Source: Bacteroidales bacterium
GTDB taxonomy: Bacteria > Bacteroidota > Bacteroidia > Bacteroidales > JAADGE01
DNA: 14,596 nucleotides
NCBI GenBank assembly: GCA_026987795.1
Contig: JALSMF010000274.1
Span: forward strand, 1-14,596
Direction of reading: 5' to 3'
Shown here: piece by piece, positions 1-8,257 of the stretch
Layout of the letters: every line of letters begins with the position of its first letter
Numbering within the stretch: the stretch's first letter is position 1
Program-made: the position numbers and the translations under genes
The notes under the pieces: model-generated
What the model was told of the DNA's origin: nothing
Database searches by the model: none
What the model saw: only the letters and a program-made list of their open reading frames with translations

Positions 1-471
1 CGGAGTTAAATAAATCTTATCGGCAACAGATGCCAGATAGTAGGACTTGTGGGTATAAAAATCGGAATGAGCAATAATAAACTTTCCGGATCGTTTAAAG
101 TCTTTCAGAGAATTTCTGATTTCTTCCGCAGAGGCGATTCCGATATTTATGAAAGAAAAGTCTAAATATATTCCTTTTATTCTGTCATCGTTTTTTGCTT
201 TTTTTAAAGCATCGTTAATGTCTTTCAGCCCGAGAGTTTTTGCAAACCTCATTGTATTAAGATTGGGCTTTACCGACATTCTGTCTTCAACCGGCTCTTT
301 AAAATCAATTTTTAAAATTGTATTTTCTGAGATTTTAGCACTTTCCTCAGAAAAAGCTCCGGAAGAAGATAAAACAGCAATAAAAATAAAAATGTTAATA
401 ATGCCGATAAGAATCAGAACCAAGAATGTTCCCAACATACTTGCCAAGACGTGATTAAAAAAACCTTTCAT
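1..471 (-). CDS. sppA: Signal peptide peptidase SppA, N-terminal part (cut by window edge)
   Basis: The 157 residues seen read from an ATG at 471 down to base 1 without a stop, so the C-terminal part lies outside the window. SppA (protease IV, peptidase family S49) is a membrane-anchored serine/lysine-dyad protease that degrades leftover signal peptides. The N-terminus is a single hydrophobic anchor (about residues 5-35). A typical SppA N-domain follows, with an ILKIDF strand (52-57), the VEDR turn, a DINDALKKAKNDDRIKGIYL helix-strand unit (84-103) and SYYLASVADKIYLTP (143-157). By family comparison the lysine in DKIYL (K152) is the position of the catalytic general base (E. coli K209). The nucleophilic serine would be in the missing C-terminal domain. 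The gene is divergent from dnaE, with 158 bases between the starts. Family assignment is firm; completeness cannot be judged. Confidence 0.9.
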   Translation of the reverse strand, partial: MKGFFNHVLASMLGTFLVLILIGIINIFIFIAVLSSSGAFSEESAKISENTILKIDFKEPVEDRMSVKPNLNTMRFAKTLGLKDINDALKKAKNDDRIKGIYLDFSFINIGIASAEEIRNSLKDFKRSGKFIIAHSDFYTHKSYYLASVADKIYLTP

Positions 472-502
472 AATTTTAAGTGTTTTATTTTTAATGTTTA
501 AG

Positions 503-534
503 CAAAGATAACGCCTTATTTTTAAAAAGGAAAA
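503..534 (-). promoter_or_regulatory. Candidate Bacteroidota-type promoter for sppA
   Basis: On the minus strand TATCTTTG (503-510) is an exact match to the Bacteroidota -7 consensus TAnnTTTG. A T-run (TTTT, 531-534) sits 20 bases upstream where the -33 TTTG is expected. Transcription would start near 497 and give a leader of roughly 25 bases before the ATG at 471. No Shine-Dalgarno sequence is visible, which is normal for this phylum. Inferred from pattern only. Confidence 0.5.
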
Positions 535-581
535 AGTATTTTAAGAAAAATTTTGAAGTTTCGGAAACTTTTAATCTCTGT

Positions 582-613
582 TTTTATAACTTTACATTTT
601 TATCTTAACTTTA
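582..613 (+). promoter_or_regulatory. Weak candidate promoter region for dnaE
   Basis: Two TAACTTTA octamers, at 587-594 and 606-613, each differ from TAnnTTTG only in the last base. The second has a TTTT tract (582-585) with a 20-base spacer, but would leave a leader of only about 11 bases. The first leaves a more usual leader but lacks a recognisable -33 box. One of them probably drives dnaE and the genes behind it; the sequence does not decide which. Confidence 0.25.
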
Positions 614-629
614 ACTATTATAATTAATT

Positions 630-3600
630 ATGTCCCAATTCTCTCATTTACACTTACATACACAATACTCAATACTTGACGGAGCTTCTGCTGTTCCGAA
701 GTTGATTGAAAGGGTTAAACAAACAGGAATGACCTCTGTTGCAATTACGGATCACGGAAATATGTTCGGAGCGAAGTTGTTTCATAAATTAGCAAAAAAA
801 AACGGAATTAAACCTATTTTAGGGTGTGAAGTTTATGTTGCCAAAGAATCCAGGTTCAGAAGGGATAAAGAAAAGGATAAAAAGTCTGATCATTTAATAT
901 TATTAGCCAAAAACGAAACCGGTTATCACAACCTTATAAGACTTGTTTCTCATGGCTGGACAGAAGGTTTTTACAGAAAGCCGAGAATAGACTTTGAATT
1001 GTTGAAAAAGTACGGAGAAGGACTTGTTGTTTCTTCTGCATGCCTTGCAGGAGCTTTACCTCGGGCAATTATTAACGGACAATTGAAAGAAGCAGAAAGT
1101 TTTGCAAAAAAATATAAAGACCTTTTCGGTGAAGATTTTTATCTTGAAATGCAGAGACATAAAACCGGAAATACCGAAAAAGATGAAAGAACATTAAAAT
1201 ATCAAGAAATTGTTAATCAAGAGATTGTAAGAATAGCTCAGAAATTTGATATAAAATATATCGCTACGAACGATGTCCACTTTATAAACAAAGAAGATGC
1301 CGAAGCTCACGATATTTTGATTGCACTCAGCACGGGGAAAGATTTGGATGATCCTACAAGAATGCAATACTCCGGAGAAGAATATTTAAAAACTCCGGAA
1401 GAAATGTCCGAGTTGTTTGCAGACTTTCCGGAAGCTGTTGAGAACACACAGGAAATAGCTGAAAAAATAGAAGAATATGAACTTGACAGAGACCCAGTTA
1501 TGCCCAAGTTTTCTCTGCCGGAAAAATTTTCTTCGGAAGGAGACTATTTACGCTACATAACTTATCAAGGTGCAGAAAAAAGATGGGGAAAAATAACGAA
1601 AGAAATAAAAGAACGTTTAGACTTTGAACTTGATACTATTATAAGAATGGAGTTTCCGGGATACTTCCTTATTGTTTGGGACTTTTTAAAAGCTGCAAGA
1701 GAGATGGATGTTTCCGTAGGACCCGGAAGAGGCTCTGCTGCAGGTTCTGCAGTTGCTTATTGCCTGAGAATAACAGATATTGACCCGCTTAAATATAATT
1801 TACTTTTTGAAAGATTTCTTAATCCGGACAGAGTTTCAATGCCGGATATTGATATTGATTTTGACGAAGACGGAAGAGAACGGGTCTTAAAATGGGTTAT
1901 TGATAAATACGGAGAAAAAAGAGTTGCTAATATCATAACTTTCGGGTCTATGGCGGCAAAATCGGCAATAAGAGATGTCGCGAGAGTTCTTAGGCTGCCC
2001 CTCAATGAAGCTGATAAATTAGCAAAACTTGTTCCCGAGAAACCCGGAATTACTCTTGACAAAGCGTTTAAGGAAGTTAAAGAATTAAGAGATGCTCAAA
2101 ACTCTGATAACGAACTTATAAAGAAAACACTGGTTTTTGCTCAAACACTTGAGGGGTCTGTAAGACACACAGGAGTTCATGCCTGCGGTATAATAATAGG
2201 AAAAGACGACCTCGAAAATTATATTCCTCTTTCAACAGCAAAAGATTCTGACCTTAAAGTTACACAATATGACGGAAAGCACGTAGAAGATATAGGTTTG
2301 TTGAAAATGGATTTTCTCGGGCTTAAAACCCTTTCAATAATAAAAGATGCAGTTGAAAACATAAAAAAATCCAGAGGTATTGAGGTTGACATTGAGAACA
2401 TTCCCTTTGATGATAAAAAAACGTTTGAATTGTATTCAAAAGGGGAAACAACAGCTCTGTTTCAGTTTGAATCAGACGGAATGAAAAAATATCTCAAAGA
2501 ACTTAAACCAAACAGGTTCGATGATTTAATCGCAATGAATGCTTTATATCGTCCGGGTCCTATGGATTACATAAAAAACTTTATTGCAAGAAAACACGGA
2601 AAAGAAAAAATTGTTTACGACCTTCCGGAAATGGAAGAATATCTTAAGGATACATACGGGATTACGGTTTTTCAGGAGCAGGTGATGTTATTGTCTCAAA
2701 AACTTGCCGGTTTCAGCAAGGGGCAGGCAGACTCTTTAAGAAAGGCAATGGGTAAAAAAATCAGGTCAATGATGGATGACCTTAAGGTAAAGTTTACGGA
2801 GGGCTGTAAAGCAAACGGACATGATGAAAAAATAACGGAAAAAATATGGCACGATTGGGAGAAATTCGCACAATACGCTTTTAATAAATCTCACTCTACG
2901 GGCTATGCCTATGTTTCTTTTCAAACAGCGTACCTGAAAGCACACTATCCTGCCGAATATATGAGTGCGGTATTAAGCCGAAACCTTTCAGAAATTAAAA
3001 AAGTTTCGCAATTTATGAGCGAAGCTAAAAGGATGGGGCTTGACGTATTGTTGCCGGACATAAACGAAAGTTTTAAAAATTTTACCGTAAACAAAAAAGG
3101 ACAAATTCGCTTCGGAATGGGAGGCATTAAAAATGTCGGAGCCGCAGCTGTTGAAGATATAATAAAAGAAAGAGAAAAAAACGGAAAATTTAAAAGCTTT
3201 TTTGATTTTATAGAGCGAGTAAATCTTTCCTCCGTCAATAAAAGAACAATAGAAGCCTTAGCATATGCCGGAGCATTTGATGAGCTTGACAACCTGTCTC
3301 GCAGCCAGTATTTTGCAGAATCAGGAAACGAAGGGCTTACCTTTATTGAAGAGTGCATAAAATACGGCGGAAAATTAAGAAACGGAAGCGATGAAAATCA
3401 GGGAAGCATATTCGGCTCTGAAAGTATTGAAATAAAAAAACCGGAAATACCTCAAGCAGAAGAATGGAATAAACTTGACCGCCTTAAATTTGAAAAGGAG
3501 GTAATAGGAATTTACTTGTCGGAGCACCCGCTTGATGAATACGAACTTGAAATAAAAGCTTTTTGTAATGCAGATGTTGCAGACCTTGCGAACCTGAAAG

Positions 3601-4121
3601 ACCTTAAAGGCAAAAAAATTAAAATAGCAGCAATTATAAAAGATGTTTTTCAAGGGCAGACAAAAACCGGAAAACCATACGGCAGTATTCTGATAGAAGG
3701 GTATAAAGCAGAACATCGCCTTTATCTTTTCGGGAAGGACTTTTTGAATTTCAGAAAATATTTTATCAAAGACTTATCCGTAATAATAAAAGGTGTTGTA
3801 GATAAACGATGGAACGCTAAAGATGAAAGCGATATTGAATTTAAACTTTCGGAAATAGGACTCTTGTCTGAAGAAAAAAATAAAATGATAAAAACACTAA
3901 CTTTAAATGTTCCCATAGAAAAAATAACCCCGTCTTTTACAGAAAATTTATCAGACTTACTAAGCAAAACAAAAGGAAAACAAACTATAGAGTTTATGGT
4001 TTATGACAAAGAAAAAAAACTTAACCTTCTGCTGTTTTCAAGAAGTAAAACGGTAAAGGTCGATAAAAAATTAATAGAAAGTTTAGAGCAAATACCGGGA
4101 ATTGAATATAAAATAAAGTAG
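630..4121 (+). CDS. dnaE: DNA polymerase III subunit alpha
   Basis: Catalytic subunit of the replicative polymerase (C-family, DnaE1 type), 1163 residues, close to the usual length. An N-terminal PHP domain (about 4-280) shows a full set of candidate metal ligands: H8, H10, D17, H42, E67, H88, C138, D215, H217. The palm carries GPGRGSAAGS (364-373) and PDIDID (405-410), with D408 and D410 plus D561 in KMDFLGL as the expected catalytic aspartates. A helix-hairpin-helix lies near 826-850. QGSIF (924-928) fits the QxxΦF clamp-binding motif and is placed as in other DnaE proteins. An OB-fold (about 995-1075) and a C-terminal tau-binding-type region follow. The start at 630 puts the HLHTQYSILDG motif at the expected distance. 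The next gene begins 13 bases after the stop, so the two are likely co-transcribed. Confidence 0.97.
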   Translation: MSQFSHLHLHTQYSILDGASAVPKLIERVKQTGMTSVAITDHGNMFGAKLFHKLAKKNGIKPILGCEVYVAKESRFRRDKEKDKKSDHLILLAKNETGYHNLIRLVSHGWTEGFYRKPRIDFELLKKYGEGLVVSSACLAGALPRAIINGQLKEAESFAKKYKDLFGEDFYLEMQRHKTGNTEKDERTLKYQEIVNQEIVRIAQKFDIKYIATNDVHFINKEDAEAHDILIALSTGKDLDDPTRMQYSGEEYLKTPEEMSELFADFPEAVENTQEIAEKIEEYELDRDPVMPKFSLPEKFSSEGDYLRYITYQGAEKRWGKITKEIKERLDFELDTIIRMEFPGYFLIVWDFLKAAREMDVSVGPGRGSAAGSAVAYCLRITDIDPLKYNLLFERFLNPDRVSMPDIDIDFDEDGRERVLKWVIDKYGEKRVANIITFGSMAAKSAIRDVARVLRLPLNEADKLAKLVPEKPGITLDKAFKEVKELRDAQNSDNELIKKTLVFAQTLEGSVRHTGVHACGIIIGKDDLENYIPLSTAKDSDLKVTQYDGKHVEDIGLLKMDFLGLKTLSIIKDAVENIKKSRGIEVDIENIPFDDKKTFELYSKGETTALFQFESDGMKKYLKELKPNRFDDLIAMNALYRPGPMDYIKNFIARKHGKEKIVYDLPEMEEYLKDTYGITVFQEQVMLLSQKLAGFSKGQADSLRKAMGKKIRSMMDDLKVKFTEGCKANGHDEKITEKIWHDWEKFAQYAFNKSHSTGYAYVSFQTAYLKAHYPAEYMSAVLSRNLSEIKKVSQFMSEAKRMGLDVLLPDINESFKNFTVNKKGQIRFGMGGIKNVGAAAVEDIIKEREKNGKFKSFFDFIERVNLSSVNKRTIEALAYAGAFDELDNLSRSQYFAESGNEGLTFIEECIKYGGKLRNGSDENQGSIFGSESIEIKKPEIPQAEEWNKLDRLKFEKEVIGIYLSEHPLDEYELEIKAFCNADVADLANLKDLKGKKIKIAAIIKDVFQGQTKTGKPYGSILIEGYKAEHRLYLFGKDFLNFRKYFIKDLSVIIKGVVDKRWNAKDESDIEFKLSEIGLLSEEKNKMIKTLTLNVPIEKITPSFTENLSDLLSKTKGKQTIEFMVYDKEKKLNLLLFSRSKTVKVDKKLIESLEQIPGIEYKIK

Positions 4122-4134
4122 AAAATAAATTCAG

Positions 4135-4335
4135 ATGCTAATTATCATAGGAACCAAAGAAAAAACTGTAAAAACCGGAGACTTCGAAGAGTCTTGCCCT
4201 TTTTGCTCCGGAAAATTATACATATATGAAAGGAAATTGTTTTTTTCTCTCTTTTTTATTCCCCTGTTTCCTGTAAAACATATTGAATCTTTTATTTTCT
4301 GCCCCGACTGTAATTATAAAAAACAACTGAAATGA
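4135..4335 (+). CDS. Small zinc-ribbon protein of unknown function
   Basis: A 66-residue protein with two cysteine pairs, CPFC (C21, C24) and CPDC (C56, C59), a classic four-cysteine zinc ribbon. Between them is the hydrophobic stretch FFSLFFIPLFPVK (36-48), which recurs in a family of small zinc-ribbon proteins that also begin with an MLII-GTK-like strand; this supports the ATG at 4135. It starts 13 bases after dnaE and its TGA overlaps the ATG of the next gene (ATGA, 4332-4335), so translation of the two is probably coupled. The hydrophobic stretch is short and contains prolines, so it is more likely part of the fold or a membrane-touching loop than a full transmembrane helix. No reaction can be assigned; a structural or partner role for the TPR-LemA protein downstream is only an inference from the coupling. 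Confidence 0.75.
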   Translation: MLIIIGTKEKTVKTGDFEESCPFCSGKLYIYERKLFFSLFFIPLFPVKHIESFIFCPDCNYKKQLK

Positions 4336-5306
4336 GCACCTTTGAAGAAAAACTTAATAAGCATATAGATAAAGTAATCGCTTTACAAAATAGTGAACGA
4401 GAGAAAATGCTGTCTCCGGAAGAGTTGAAAGAGCTTGATTTAAGTCTGGGAATGACAGAAGAAGAGTGGACGGCAATGATGAAAAAAGCAGAAAAAAATG
4501 TCGACCTTGCACAAAAGCATCTCTATTACAAAAATTACAGAGATGCGTATACAACTGCCGAATCAGCACTGTCGCTAAATCCTCATCTTACTCGAGCTCT
4601 CATTGTTTTGGCAGATTCTGCCCTTAAAATATACGAAACAGAAAGAGATGAAAACTTCTTTGATAAGGCAGAAAAACACGCGAAAGATATTTTAAGACAA
4701 GAGCCGGCGGAAAACAGAGCTGTTGAAATTTTATCAGAACTGAACAAGTACAGAAAGGCGGAAAAAAAAGAAAAAAAGAAGTTTTTCAAATATGCAGCAA
4801 TCGGCAGCGGAATTTTAATTGTCATATTTTCCGTAATTTTTTTGCAACCCGAAAAAGAAAAGGATAACACCGTAAAGTTTGAACTTATTGAAGCCGAGGA
4901 AAATGCCGATGCTGCCTGGGCTCAGGTTGAAAATGTACTGGCTCGGAGAGACAACCTTATTCCGCAATTGTTTGATGCGGTGAAAATAAAAGATGCCCGT
5001 TTTGAACAACTAATAAACGAAACAAAAATAATCCGGGAAAAATTAGCCGAATCTGACTTTGGAGATAAAATTTCACTACAGTCAGACCTGCAAAAAAAAT
5101 ATTCGGAAATAACACAAATAATATCTGAAAATAACACATCCGGAGACATCTCAACCCTTATGATTCAAATTGAAGGTGCCTATAACCGCATTTCCGTTGA
5201 GGGAAAAAGATATAATGAAGCCGCAAAGCAATATAACATATTAGTTAAAAAATACGGCTCCGATTATCCGGAGTTTAAGATAAAGCCCTATTTTAAAGGA
5301 AAATGA
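4332..5306 (+). CDS. TPR - transmembrane - LemA-like protein
   Basis: A 324-residue protein in three parts. Residues 28-140 are helical and read as a LSPEELKELDLSLGMTEEEW leader (28-47) followed by two or three TPR-like units (for example 56-86, with ALSLNPHLTRAL, and 110-137). Residues 141-153 are strongly basic and 155-171 (AAIGSGILIVIFSVIFL) form one membrane helix, so by the positive-inside rule the TPR part is cytoplasmic and the rest is outside. Residues 182-324 resemble LemA: WAQVENVLARRDNLIPQLFDAVK (196-218) and GAYNRISVEGKRYNEAAKQYN (282-302) correspond to the first helix and the ENRI-x-RQRYN-x-YN helix of LemA. The LemA part is somewhat shorter than usual in the middle. LemA function is unknown in general. 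The gene is translationally coupled to the zinc-ribbon gene and shares its likely transcript with dnaE. The LemA assignment rests on motif recall. Confidence 0.75.
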   Translation: MSTFEEKLNKHIDKVIALQNSEREKMLSPEELKELDLSLGMTEEEWTAMMKKAEKNVDLAQKHLYYKNYRDAYTTAESALSLNPHLTRALIVLADSALKIYETERDENFFDKAEKHAKDILRQEPAENRAVEILSELNKYRKAEKKEKKKFFKYAAIGSGILIVIFSVIFLQPEKEKDNTVKFELIEAEENADAAWAQVENVLARRDNLIPQLFDAVKIKDARFEQLINETKIIREKLAESDFGDKISLQSDLQKKYSEITQIISENNTSGDISTLMIQIEGAYNRISVEGKRYNEAAKQYNILVKKYGSDYPEFKIKPYFKGK

Positions 5307-5417
5307 TTTAAAGACCCTTTTTTCCAAACTTTAAAATTAGTTTTTCTGACAGAGTTTCCTGCTTTTTTATTTACAAAAAATTAACATTAAATATCACATA
5401 ATCTGAATTATTAAATA

Positions 5418-5425
5418 TAATTTTG
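5418..5425 (+). promoter_or_regulatory. Candidate -7 box for the Na+/phosphate cotransporter gene
   Basis: TAATTTTG at 5418-5425 matches TAnnTTTG exactly and lies 27 bases before the ATG at 5453. No clear TTTG is found 19-21 bases upstream. The rest of the 146-base gap (5307-5452) is AT-rich; I see no convincing terminator hairpin for the upstream gene, no RNA gene and no small ORF in it. Confidence 0.4.
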
Positions 5426-5452
5426 TTTGTTTAAATTAATACTGAGAACAAT

Positions 5453-7141
5453 ATGAAATTCGGATTTGTTGAATTCCTGACATTGCTGGGCTCGTTAGGG
5501 ATTTTTTTATTCGGGATGAAGCTGATGAGTGAATCCCTGCAAAAAGTTGCCGGAGACAAAATGCGAAACATTTTAGCGGCAATGACCTCTAACAGGGTGA
5601 AAGGTATTTTTACGGGCTTTCTGATAACTGCCGTAATACAATCATCTTCGGCAACAACAGTTATGGTTGTCAGCTTTGTTAATGCCGGCCTGCTGTCTCT
5701 CGTAGAGTCAATAGGCGTTATTATGGGTGCAAATATAGGAACAACGGTAACAGCTTGGCTTATATCTATCCTGGGCTTTAAAGTTCATATGAGTACAATA
5801 GCAATTCCTCTGATAGGTATAGGGTTTCCTCTGCTTTTTTCAAAAAATACAAAAAGAAAGTCTTGGGGAGAACTTATAATTGGTTTCTCTTTGTTATTCA
5901 TTGGTTTAGGATACCTAAAAGACTCTGTTCCGGACATAAAAAGCAACCCGGAAGTTTTACATTTTCTCGGAAACTATACAGATTTAGGATACGGCTCTCT
6001 TTTAATTTTTCTTGCTGCAGGAACACTGTTGACGGTAATAATACAATCATCAAGTGCAACTATGGCTTTAACTCTTGTTTTGTGTTTTAACGGCATTATC
6101 TCTTTTGAAATGGCGGCAGCAATGGTATTGGGCGAAAATATAGGAACAACAATTACGGCAAATCTTGCGGCAATGGTCGCAAATGTTTCTGCAAAACGTG
6201 CAGCCAGAGCTCATTTTATATTTAACTTCTTCGGCGTTGTTTGGATACTCATCTTATTTTATCCGGTTATAAAACTTATAAACTTTTTGTTTACGGATAT
6301 GGGACGACCCTCTCCTCTTACAGACTCTGCATCTATTCCGATTGCTCTCTCTTTGTTTCATACATTATTTAATATTACAAACACCTTTATAATGGTTTGG
6401 TTTGTAAAACTCATAGAGAAAACCGTTATAAAAATGGTTCCGGACAAAGACTCTGACGAAGAATTTCGTCTTAAATATATTAATATCGGAATGGTTTCTA
6501 CTTCTGAGCTCGGAATTCTTCAGGCTCGAAAAGAAACATTTGTTTACGGAGAACGTGTTACAAAAATGTTTGGATTCGTAAAAGAACTCTATTCTGCCGA
6601 AAAAAATAAAAAGTTTGAAAAGTTTGCAAAAAAAATAGAAAAATATGAAGAAATTTCTGACCGAATGGAAATAGAAATTGCAGATTACCTTGCTAAAATA
6701 TCAGAAGGAGAACTAAGTGAATCCGGAGCTCTAAAAATAAGAGGAATGTTTGAGATAATTGACAATATTGAAAGTATAGGAGACTCCTGTCATAACCTTG
6801 AAAAAACTATAGTCAGAAAAAAAGAGGCAAAAATTTCGTTCCCCGAAGATATTGACAGGAATATTTTAAATATGTTTTCCCTTATAGACAAAGCCCTTGA
6901 GGAAATGTTGAACAACCTGGGAAAAGACTATTCAAAGGTTGATATTACAAAAGCATACGAAACAGAAACTGAAATAAACGAATACAGAAACAAACTTCGG
7001 GAAGAGCACATAAAAAATATTAAGGAAAAAGTATATAAATATAAAACAGGTGTTATTTATAACGAAATATTTTCAACATGCGAAAAACTGGGAGATTATA
7101 TAATTAATGTTTCTGAGTCAATGCGAGATTCAAAAGCATAA
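5453..7141 (+). CDS. Na+/phosphate cotransporter family protein with PhoU-like domain
   Basis: A 562-residue inner-membrane protein of the Na/Pi (type II, NptA/YjbB-like) family. It has the diagnostic internal duplication: QSSSATTV (63-70) with GANIGTTVTAW (92-102), and QSSSATMA (198-205) with GENIGTTITAN (227-237). Each pair forms half of the substrate and sodium site. About eight membrane segments fill residues 5-325. From about 355 to the end is a soluble helical PhoU-like domain with acidic E/D-rich helices (EKYEEISDRMEIEIADYL, 397-414; EIIDNIESIGD, 434-444; EKLGDYI, 544-550). Members move inorganic phosphate with sodium, and in bacteria may work as exporters. No pstSCAB, phoB or phoR lies nearby, so direction and control cannot be read from context. 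It has its own upstream gap and converges on queA with 30 bases between stops, so it is probably monocistronic. Confidence 0.92.
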   Translation: MKFGFVEFLTLLGSLGIFLFGMKLMSESLQKVAGDKMRNILAAMTSNRVKGIFTGFLITAVIQSSSATTVMVVSFVNAGLLSLVESIGVIMGANIGTTVTAWLISILGFKVHMSTIAIPLIGIGFPLLFSKNTKRKSWGELIIGFSLLFIGLGYLKDSVPDIKSNPEVLHFLGNYTDLGYGSLLIFLAAGTLLTVIIQSSSATMALTLVLCFNGIISFEMAAAMVLGENIGTTITANLAAMVANVSAKRAARAHFIFNFFGVVWILILFYPVIKLINFLFTDMGRPSPLTDSASIPIALSLFHTLFNITNTFIMVWFVKLIEKTVIKMVPDKDSDEEFRLKYINIGMVSTSELGILQARKETFVYGERVTKMFGFVKELYSAEKNKKFEKFAKKIEKYEEISDRMEIEIADYLAKISEGELSESGALKIRGMFEIIDNIESIGDSCHNLEKTIVRKKEAKISFPEDIDRNILNMFSLIDKALEEMLNNLGKDYSKVDITKAYETETEINEYRNKLREEHIKNIKEKVYKYKTGVIYNEIFSTCEKLGDYIINVSESMRDSKA

Positions 7142-7171
7142 AGATTATTATCGCACCCGGATATATAACAG

Positions 7172-8221
7172 CTAAATAATCAACATTGCATCTCCGTATG
7201 TTCCGAATTTATAACCTTTTTTCTTTGCTGTTTCGTAAGCCTTCATAATTTGCTTATGTCCGCCGAAAGCTGCTGCTGAAATTAACGGGATAGATCTTGG
7301 AAGATGAAAGTTTGTTATCATTGCATCAGGAAGAAGAAAATCATAAGGAGGATAGATAAATTTATTTGTCCACCCGTCAAAAGGCTTTAATATTCCGGTA
7401 ACGGTAACCGAGCTTTCAAGAGTTCTTACAACGGTTGTTCCTACGGCACAAATTTTACTGCCGCTCTGCTTTACTGAGTTTACGGCATTTGCCGTTTTTT
7501 CGGAAACAAAAATTTGCTCATTATCCATTTTGTGCTTTGTGAGGTCTTCAACATTAATGGTTCTGAAATTTCCGAGACCTACGTGCAAAGTTATTGCTTC
7601 TGTTTTTATTCCTTTTATTTCAAATTTTTTAAGAAGAATTTTACTGAAATGTAAGCCTGCAGTCGGTGCAGCAACAGCACCTTCATACTCGGCAAAAACA
7701 GTCTGATAACGTTCTGCATCTTCCGGCTCAACATCTCTGCCGACAAAAGTGGGCAAAGGTGTTTCTCCCAGCTCTTTAAGAGTCTTTCTGAACTCCTCAT
7801 ATTCCCCGTCAAACAAAAACCGCAAGGTTCTGCCGCGTGAAGTTGTATTGTCGATTACTTCTGCCACAAGAGTTTCAGAATCTCCAAAATACAGCTTGTT
7901 TCCTATTCTAATTTTTCTTGCAGGGCTAACCAATACATCCCACAAACGCTGCTTTTTATTTAATTCCCTAAGCAGGAAAACTTCTATTTTAGCTCCGGTT
8001 TTTTCTTTAATTCCTCTCAGCCGTGCAGGAAATACCCGGGTATTATTGAAGACAAACATGTCATTTTCTTCAAAATAGTTAATAACATCTTTAAATATTT
8101 TGTGCTCTATCTTGCCGGTATCTTTGTGCAACACCATCAGCCGAGAGTCATCGCGATTTTCTGCCGGATATTTTGCTATCAATTCTTGCGGTAAATCGTA
8201 GTTAAACAGAGATAACTTCAT
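7172..8221 (-). CDS. queA: S-adenosylmethionine:tRNA ribosyltransferase-isomerase
   Basis: QueA transfers and isomerises the ribosyl group of S-adenosylmethionine onto 7-aminomethyl-7-deazaguanine at the tRNA wobble base, giving epoxyqueuosine in queuosine synthesis. The protein has 349 residues, full length for the family. Family blocks seen are LIAKYPAENRDDSRLMVL (14-31), NNTRVFPARL (59-68), EGAVAAPTAGLHFS (180-193), HVGLGNFR (213-220), GTTVVRTLES (261-270), MITNFHLPRS (301-310) and the C-terminal YGDAMLII. The HLPRS block continues with IPLISAAAFGG rather than the more usual TLLML, a mild variation. It is the last gene of the minus-strand block, 36 bases after truB, and ends 30 bases from the convergent transporter gene. 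No other queuosine gene is in the window. Confidence 0.96.
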   Translation of the reverse strand: MKLSLFNYDLPQELIAKYPAENRDDSRLMVLHKDTGKIEHKIFKDVINYFEENDMFVFNNTRVFPARLRGIKEKTGAKIEVFLLRELNKKQRLWDVLVSPARKIRIGNKLYFGDSETLVAEVIDNTTSRGRTLRFLFDGEYEEFRKTLKELGETPLPTFVGRDVEPEDAERYQTVFAEYEGAVAAPTAGLHFSKILLKKFEIKGIKTEAITLHVGLGNFRTINVEDLTKHKMDNEQIFVSEKTANAVNSVKQSGSKICAVGTTVVRTLESSVTVTGILKPFDGWTNKFIYPPYDFLLPDAMITNFHLPRSIPLISAAAFGGHKQIMKAYETAKKKGYKFGTYGDAMLII

Positions 8222-8257
8222 AAAAATTATAATTTTTTATAGAAAAGACCTGCAAAA

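Noticed and set aside
149..454. A 101-residue plus-strand open frame with hydrophobic stretches
   Set aside because: It is the reverse complement of the sppA N-terminus; the minus-strand frame gives clear SppA motifs and continues to the window edge.
2945..3716. Two minus-strand open frames (137 and 113 residues) inside dnaE
   Set aside because: They lie opposite well-conserved dnaE coding sequence (helix-hairpin-helix, clamp motif, OB-fold) and show no recognisable protein features.
7143..7181. Inverted repeat GATTATT / AATAATC around the gap between the transporter and queA
   Set aside because: A 7-base stem with six A-T pairs and only one G-C pair, with a 25-base loop, is too weak to call as a bidirectional terminator.
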